DNA from: HK-STAS-PATE-2 sp035906575
GTDB taxonomy: Bacteria; Patescibacteriota; Patescibacteriia; 2-12-FULL-60-25
Direction: 5' to 3'
Length of the DNA stretch: 43,197 bases
Assembly: GCA_035906575.1 (NCBI GenBank)
Contig: JAMIEW010000071.1
Span: 1-43,197 of the forward strand
Shown here: positions 40,063-43,197 of the stretch, in pieces
Numbering within the stretch: the stretch's first letter is position 1
How the letters are laid out: each line of letters opens with the position of its first letter
The notes under the pieces: model-generated
Databases searched by the model: none
What the model was told of the DNA's origin: nothing
What the model saw: only the letters and a program-made list of their open reading frames with translations
Made by a program: the position numbers and the translations under genes

Positions 40063-40989
40063 GTGGCGTTACCCAAACTCCTCTTTATCGTAGGTCCAAC
40101 GGCGTCTGGTAAGACGTCGTTGGGTTTATTGTTGGCGAAACGTTTTGACGGCGAGATCGTCAATGCTGACGCGCGCCAGCTCTATAAAGAATTTTCGATT
40201 GGTACCGGCAAACCTGAATGTGAATCCGAGATTCATCACGATGAACATATCTGCTGGGTAGACGATGTTCCGCATTATTTGATGGATTCACAGGATCCAC
40301 GAGAACCGATCAGTGTCGCTGAATACAAGGCCCTCGCCGAAGAGCGTATCGCGGACATTTTATTGCGTGGCAAATTACCTATTGTTGTTGGTGGTACGGG
40401 GCTTTATGTGAGCGCCTTGATTGATCAACCGCTCTTGCCTGAAGTACCGCCAAATGAAGTTCTGCGTGCTGAACTCGAACAAAAAGAATTGCCAGAGCTC
40501 GTACATGAACTTCTAGAGTTGGACGAAGAAGCGGGCGATAGCATCGATCTCCAAAATCCGCGCCGGGTGATTCGCGCGATTGAATTGATAAAGGCGTTAG
40601 ACCTGCCGATTCGTGAAATCCGTAAAACAGGCGAACCAAAATACGATGCACTTCAATTAGCAATCAAGCATGAACCAGAAGTATTACGCGAACGCATCGA
40701 TAAAACGATTGAACGATTTTTTGAAGAAGGGTGGTTACAAGAAGTGCGCGAGTTATTAACAAAAGACATTCCTTTCGATGTTCCTGCGTGGTCGTCTATT
40801 GGCTATCCTGAATTACGACAAGTGCTCGAGGGCAAGCTTGAAGAACAAGAAGCGAAACGCCAGATTCAATTCGCGACCTGGCATTACGCCAAACGTCAGC
40901 TCACCTGGTTCAAACGCGACCAACGTATTAAGTGGATGATGAATGATCACAAGGTGATCCAGGAGGTTATTCAGTTTCTGGCGACGTAG
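40063..40989 (+). CDS. miaA: tRNA dimethylallyltransferase
   Basis: 308 residues from a GTG start. MiaA adds a dimethylallyl group to A37 of tRNAs reading UNN codons. P-loop GPTASGKT at 11-18, then GEIVNADARQLYKEFSIGTGKP carrying the DxxQxY-type substrate motif, PHYLMD, VVGGTGLYVSAL, NPRRVIRAIEL, and the zinc-free C-terminal KRQLTWFKRD with the Trp-Phe segment typical of the family. Start codon GTG is supported because no ATG precedes the P-loop strand. Confidence 0.97.
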   Translation: MALPKLLFIVGPTASGKTSLGLLLAKRFDGEIVNADARQLYKEFSIGTGKPECESEIHHDEHICWVDDVPHYLMDSQDPREPISVAEYKALAEERIADILLRGKLPIVVGGTGLYVSALIDQPLLPEVPPNEVLRAELEQKELPELVHELLELDEEAGDSIDLQNPRRVIRAIELIKALDLPIREIRKTGEPKYDALQLAIKHEPEVLRERIDKTIERFFEEGWLQEVRELLTKDIPFDVPAWSSIGYPELRQVLEGKLEEQEAKRQIQFATWHYAKRQLTWFKRDQRIKWMMNDHKVIQEVIQFLAT

Positions 40990-41062
40990 AGCAGCAGAGA
41001 CGTGGAACAGTCTAATACCGTGTGATAGGATCAGGGTATAACTCAAATGCCTGCTCATATCA

Positions 41063-41659
41063 ATGGAAAACTCTTTTAAATCGACGCCCTCGCTGTCTCA
41101 TTCTGCAGAACAGGGGCAAGATCTGTTAAAACAAAAAGAAGCTGCTCTCGAGACAATCAGATCGGTGTTGATTAATGGAAATGGGGTTTATTTAGCTAAT
41201 GCTATTAAGCAGGCTGAGTCTTGTGGAGCAACTGAGCAAGATTTTAGATCCCTGAAGGATGTATTAGTGACGTCAGTGGTATCGGTTTTGTCCGAAGGAT
41301 ACATATCCTCGGTACTTGCTTTGCTTGGTCATATGACAACGTTCGGTGCCTCGAAGGAGGATTTTTTAGGTCTCAAAGAAGCTGCGATAAAGGGTGTTGA
41401 TGCGCAATTACTAAGAGGTGAGGCTCGTGAAGCTCTTAGCCTCATTGAGAATAGCTGGCGATTCGATGCTTCAAAAGATGATTTTATTGGTTTAAAAGAG
41501 AAGGCGACACGGGGGATAGAATATCTACTCGATGAAGGCCTCGGATTAGAAGCGCTTGAAGCACTTGAAGCTACCGAGCGTTTTGGCGTGAACGAAAGTG
41601 ATTTCAGTGAATCAGCTCAAGAAACCTTTGAGGTTTATAGATTGGATCGTCGAGGTTAA
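41063..41659 (+). CDS. 40-residue alpha-helical repeat protein, short paralogue
   Basis: 198 residues. After a hydrophilic start it is built of four repeats of exactly 40 residues, each with two helices and a conserved turn such as FGASKEDFLGLKEAAIKG. This is an alpha-solenoid like TPR or PPR arrays, but it matches neither consensus exactly. There is no signal peptide or membrane helix, so it is cytoplasmic. It is paralogous to the next gene; the last repeats align (GLGLEALEALEATERFGVNE against GFGLEALEAFEIVKKLGVTV). The segment TTCGGTGCCTCGAAGGAGGA (41342-41361) recurs in the next gene. Function unknown; solenoids usually bind proteins or RNA. Confidence 0.75.
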   Translation: MENSFKSTPSLSHSAEQGQDLLKQKEAALETIRSVLINGNGVYLANAIKQAESCGATEQDFRSLKDVLVTSVVSVLSEGYISSVLALLGHMTTFGASKEDFLGLKEAAIKGVDAQLLRGEAREALSLIENSWRFDASKDDFIGLKEKATRGIEYLLDEGLGLEALEALEATERFGVNESDFSESAQETFEVYRLDRRG

Positions 41660-41764
41660 AAATAGGCAATTCGTTTTTTATCAGCGTAAAGCGTTGACAG
41701 AGCGTGGCTGATGTAAAGAGGCTGTGTTAGCATTAAGTCACTTAATCTGTGACTGTACCTATCT

Positions 41765-42607
41765 ATGAAATCATCTCTTGAATCGATGTCCTCAGCGGCT
41801 ACTCCAGCAGAATCCAAAAAGTCTCAGGATCAGGAGCAAAAAGAAAAGAAGATTTTGTTTTTGAGAATCGAGTCCTACCTGCGCAAAGGCGATGCAGCTA
41901 AAGTGTTCGATTACCTCGAACAAGTACAATCGCTAGGCGCTACCAAAGAAGAGTTAAGTAATTTGTCAGAGTCCGTGGTTAAGGGGGTGGATAAATTACT
42001 CTCTATGGGCAAGGGAGAGGAGGCGATAAAATTACATGCATTCGCACTGTCGCACGGCGCTACCAAGGAGGATTTTACAGGATTTCGAGAAGCGCTTCTC
42101 AAGGGGGCTGAGTATCAGTTATCCATAGGAAATATTGACCGTGTTCTCCCGACTCTCGAAAACGGGGAGTTGTTCGGTGCCTCGAAGGAGGATTTTAAAA
42201 TCATTGGGAAAGCCGCCATAAAAGGCGCCGAGTTAGGTTTGTCCAGAGGCGATATGGATCCGGCAATTAAAGCCTTAAAGTATTCGTCGAACTTCGGTTT
42301 ATTTACGGAGGACTTCGCTACGCTAAAAGAGGCAGCGATTAAGGGTATTTACGATCTATTGCTAAGTGGTGAGGCTGAATCGGCTCTTGATTTAATCGAG
42401 AACACAAAACGTTTCGGAGTCTCCAAGGAGGACTTCAGCATCTTAAAAGACGCTGCAATAAGAGGGATAAATACGTTAAGCAAAGATGGATTTGGGCTAG
42501 AAGCTTTAGAAGCCTTTGAAATTGTTAAAAAATTGGGTGTTACGGTATCAGATATAAGTGAATCAAGCTGGGATATAATGAAGTCAACTCGTAGCACGCA
42601 ATATTAA
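41765..42607 (+). CDS. 40-residue alpha-helical repeat protein, long paralogue
   Basis: 280 residues. A charged, flexible start (KKSQDQEQKEKK) is followed by six 40-residue repeats, the last degenerate. The consensus has L-x-x-G-x-x-x-x-A at the head and a (T/S)KEDF turn in the middle, then a helix LKEAAIKG. At DNA level the period is exactly 120 bases: AAGGAGGA occurs at 42065, 42185 and 42425, and nearly at 42305. GC is a little lower than in the core genes (43-45% in two lines counted here). It arose with the previous gene by duplication. A TTGACA (41694-41699) lies upstream, but I find no matching -10. Function unknown. Confidence 0.75.
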   Translation: MKSSLESMSSAATPAESKKSQDQEQKEKKILFLRIESYLRKGDAAKVFDYLEQVQSLGATKEELSNLSESVVKGVDKLLSMGKGEEAIKLHAFALSHGATKEDFTGFREALLKGAEYQLSIGNIDRVLPTLENGELFGASKEDFKIIGKAAIKGAELGLSRGDMDPAIKALKYSSNFGLFTEDFATLKEAAIKGIYDLLLSGEAESALDLIENTKRFGVSKEDFSILKDAAIRGINTLSKDGFGLEALEAFEIVKKLGVTVSDISESSWDIMKSTRSTQY

Positions 42608-42618
42608 ACCAGGGTCCC

Positions 42619-43032
42619 ATGTCCTATTTTCTCATCAAATCTGACCCCGAAGAATTTGGATGGAAGGAATTACTTCGTGATGGCAAAACCGCCTGGACGG
42701 GTGTGCGTAGTGCAGCCGCAGCATTGAACTTGAAAAAGATGAAAGCGGGGGACACTGCGCTCTTCTATGAAAGCCAAGGCCCAAAAGAAATCGTCGGACT
42801 CTCCGTTATCAAAAAAGCGGCTTATCCTGATCCGACCAATACCGACCCGAAGCGCGAGTGGGTGGCGGTAGACGTCGTGCCAGGAAAACCGTTTAAGCGC
42901 CCGGTTACCTTGGCTGAGATAAAAGCCGACCCGTTTTTTCTTGACTTCTTACTGGTACGTCAATCAAGGCTCTCGGTGATGCCCGTAACAGTAAAACAAT
43001 ACGAAAAAATTGTATCAAAAGGCAATAAATAA
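42619..43032 (+). CDS. EVE-domain protein
   Basis: 137 residues, one EVE domain: MSYFLIKSDPEEFGWKELL with the SDPEE-type start, TAWTGVRSAAAALNLKKMKAGD, FYESQGPKEIVGLSVI, and a basic C-terminal half ending LLVRQSRLSVMPVTVKQYEKI. EVE domains have a PUA-like fold and bind modified bases in RNA or DNA (human THYN1 is a member); some work with restriction or other defence systems. Nothing here points to a partner. It lies 11 bases after the repeat-protein gene. Confidence 0.92.
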   Translation: MSYFLIKSDPEEFGWKELLRDGKTAWTGVRSAAAALNLKKMKAGDTALFYESQGPKEIVGLSVIKKAAYPDPTNTDPKREWVAVDVVPGKPFKRPVTLAEIKADPFFLDFLLVRQSRLSVMPVTVKQYEKIVSKGNK

Positions 43033-43036
43033 GCGC

Positions 43037-43065
43037 TCGACAAGACGCTTATTTTAGGCTATGAT
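43037..43065 (+). promoter_or_regulatory. Promoter of the last gene
   Basis: TCGACA (43037-43042), a 17-base spacer, TATGAT (43060-43065): 5 of 6 matches in each box. Start near 43072, so the leader is about 9 bases. Confidence 0.65.
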
Positions 43066-43080
43066 GGGCCGTATTCCGCT

Positions 43081-43197
43081 ATGTTTACACGATTTCGTAA
43101 AACCGACAGTGAATCGGTGTCAGAAGCTCCAAATTCGCCGCTCGGCATCATTCTTGAAGTGGTGCAGGTGCTCGCCATTTCGTTGGCGCTGATCATC
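43081..43197 (+). CDS. lepB: Probable signal peptidase I, N-terminal part
   Basis: Only 39 residues are in the window; the frame is open at the edge. A hydrophilic start (MFTRFRKTDSESVSEAPNSP) is followed by the beginning of a membrane helix, LGIILEVVQVLAISLALII. This is the usual start of signal peptidase I in Patescibacteria, where the helix leads into the SMxP catalytic motif, but that motif is outside the window. Any other one-helix membrane protein would look the same, so the call is tentative. Confidence 0.5.
   Translation, partial: MFTRFRKTDSESVSEAPNSPLGIILEVVQVLAISLALII

Noticed and set aside
41694..41733. TTGACA as a promoter for the long repeat protein
   Set aside because: The -35 is perfect, but no -10-like hexamer lies 16-18 bases downstream.
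41340..42440. Regular 120-base repeats considered as a CRISPR or DNA repeat array
   Set aside because: The period equals 40 codons in an open frame, and divergence follows codon structure, so these are protein repeats.

Overview
The window looks like chromosomal DNA from a member of the Patescibacteria (Candidate Phyla Radiation), probably a Parcubacteria/Uhrbacteria-like lineage. This is inferred from gene style and content: tightly packed genes, few Shine-Dalgarno sequences, a membrane-anchored class I methyltransferase, a VirD4-like ATPase without the rest of a secretion system, several small one-helix envelope proteins, and a short HrcA. By eye GC is about 45-52% over most of the window. 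No tRNA, rRNA or CRISPR array was found.

Layout. 1-4236: end of a membrane-fusion protein, a MacB/LolD-type ABC ATPase, two FtsX-fold permeases and a methyltransferase. 4213-4830: a small repeat-bounded element carrying a DUF559 nuclease gene. 4826-9521: heat-shock operon hrcA-grpE-hsp20-dnaK-dnaJ behind a sigma-70-like promoter and a CIRCE operator. 9533-9726: a MITE-like inverted-repeat element. 9757-15695: a membrane protein, cysS, a two-gene unit with a large VirD4/TraG-like ATPase, and a coiled-coil protein. 15695-16250: a second DUF559 element. 16294-20013: dnaX, a nucleotidyltransferase-like gene and an O-antigen-ligase-like gene. 20026-21985: CIRCE-groES-groEL. 22023-22418: a DUF4870-like membrane protein. 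22465-26261 (minus strand): an NDH-2-like flavoprotein, a fused sugar-nucleotide enzyme and rmlB. 26303-29204: three overlapping family-2 glycosyltransferases. 29248-30264 (minus): two unrecognised genes with strong ribosome-binding sites. 30413-34065: rpmE, prfA, a GC-rich pseudopilin-like gene on the minus strand, rpsB and tsf. 34133-39382: a thrombospondin-type-3 surface protein, gapA, pgk, a SIMPL protein and eno. 39398-43197: an unlisted 58-residue ORF (minus), an anchored envelope protein, miaA, two 40-residue-repeat proteins, an EVE-domain protein and the start of a probable signal peptidase I.

How it fits together. Two CIRCE operators tie both chaperone systems to HrcA. The minus-strand sugar block appears to encode dTDP-L-rhamnose synthesis in only two polypeptides: RmlB, plus a fusion of a plant NRS/ER-like epimerase/reductase with an RmlA-like thymidylyltransferase. 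The neighbouring glycosyltransferases and the polymerase/ligase would use such sugars at the cell surface.

The most unusual signal is a family of short elements. Each has long imperfect terminal inverted repeats containing a CTCCCTT/AAGGGAG palindrome, and the only gene inside is a DUF559 (Vsr-like PD-(D/E)XK) nuclease. Two copies sit directly against host genes, one rewriting a gene end and lending part of the hrcA -35 box. A gene-less relative may lie after dnaJ. The design recalls REP/RAYT systems, but with a nuclease in place of a Y1 transposase.
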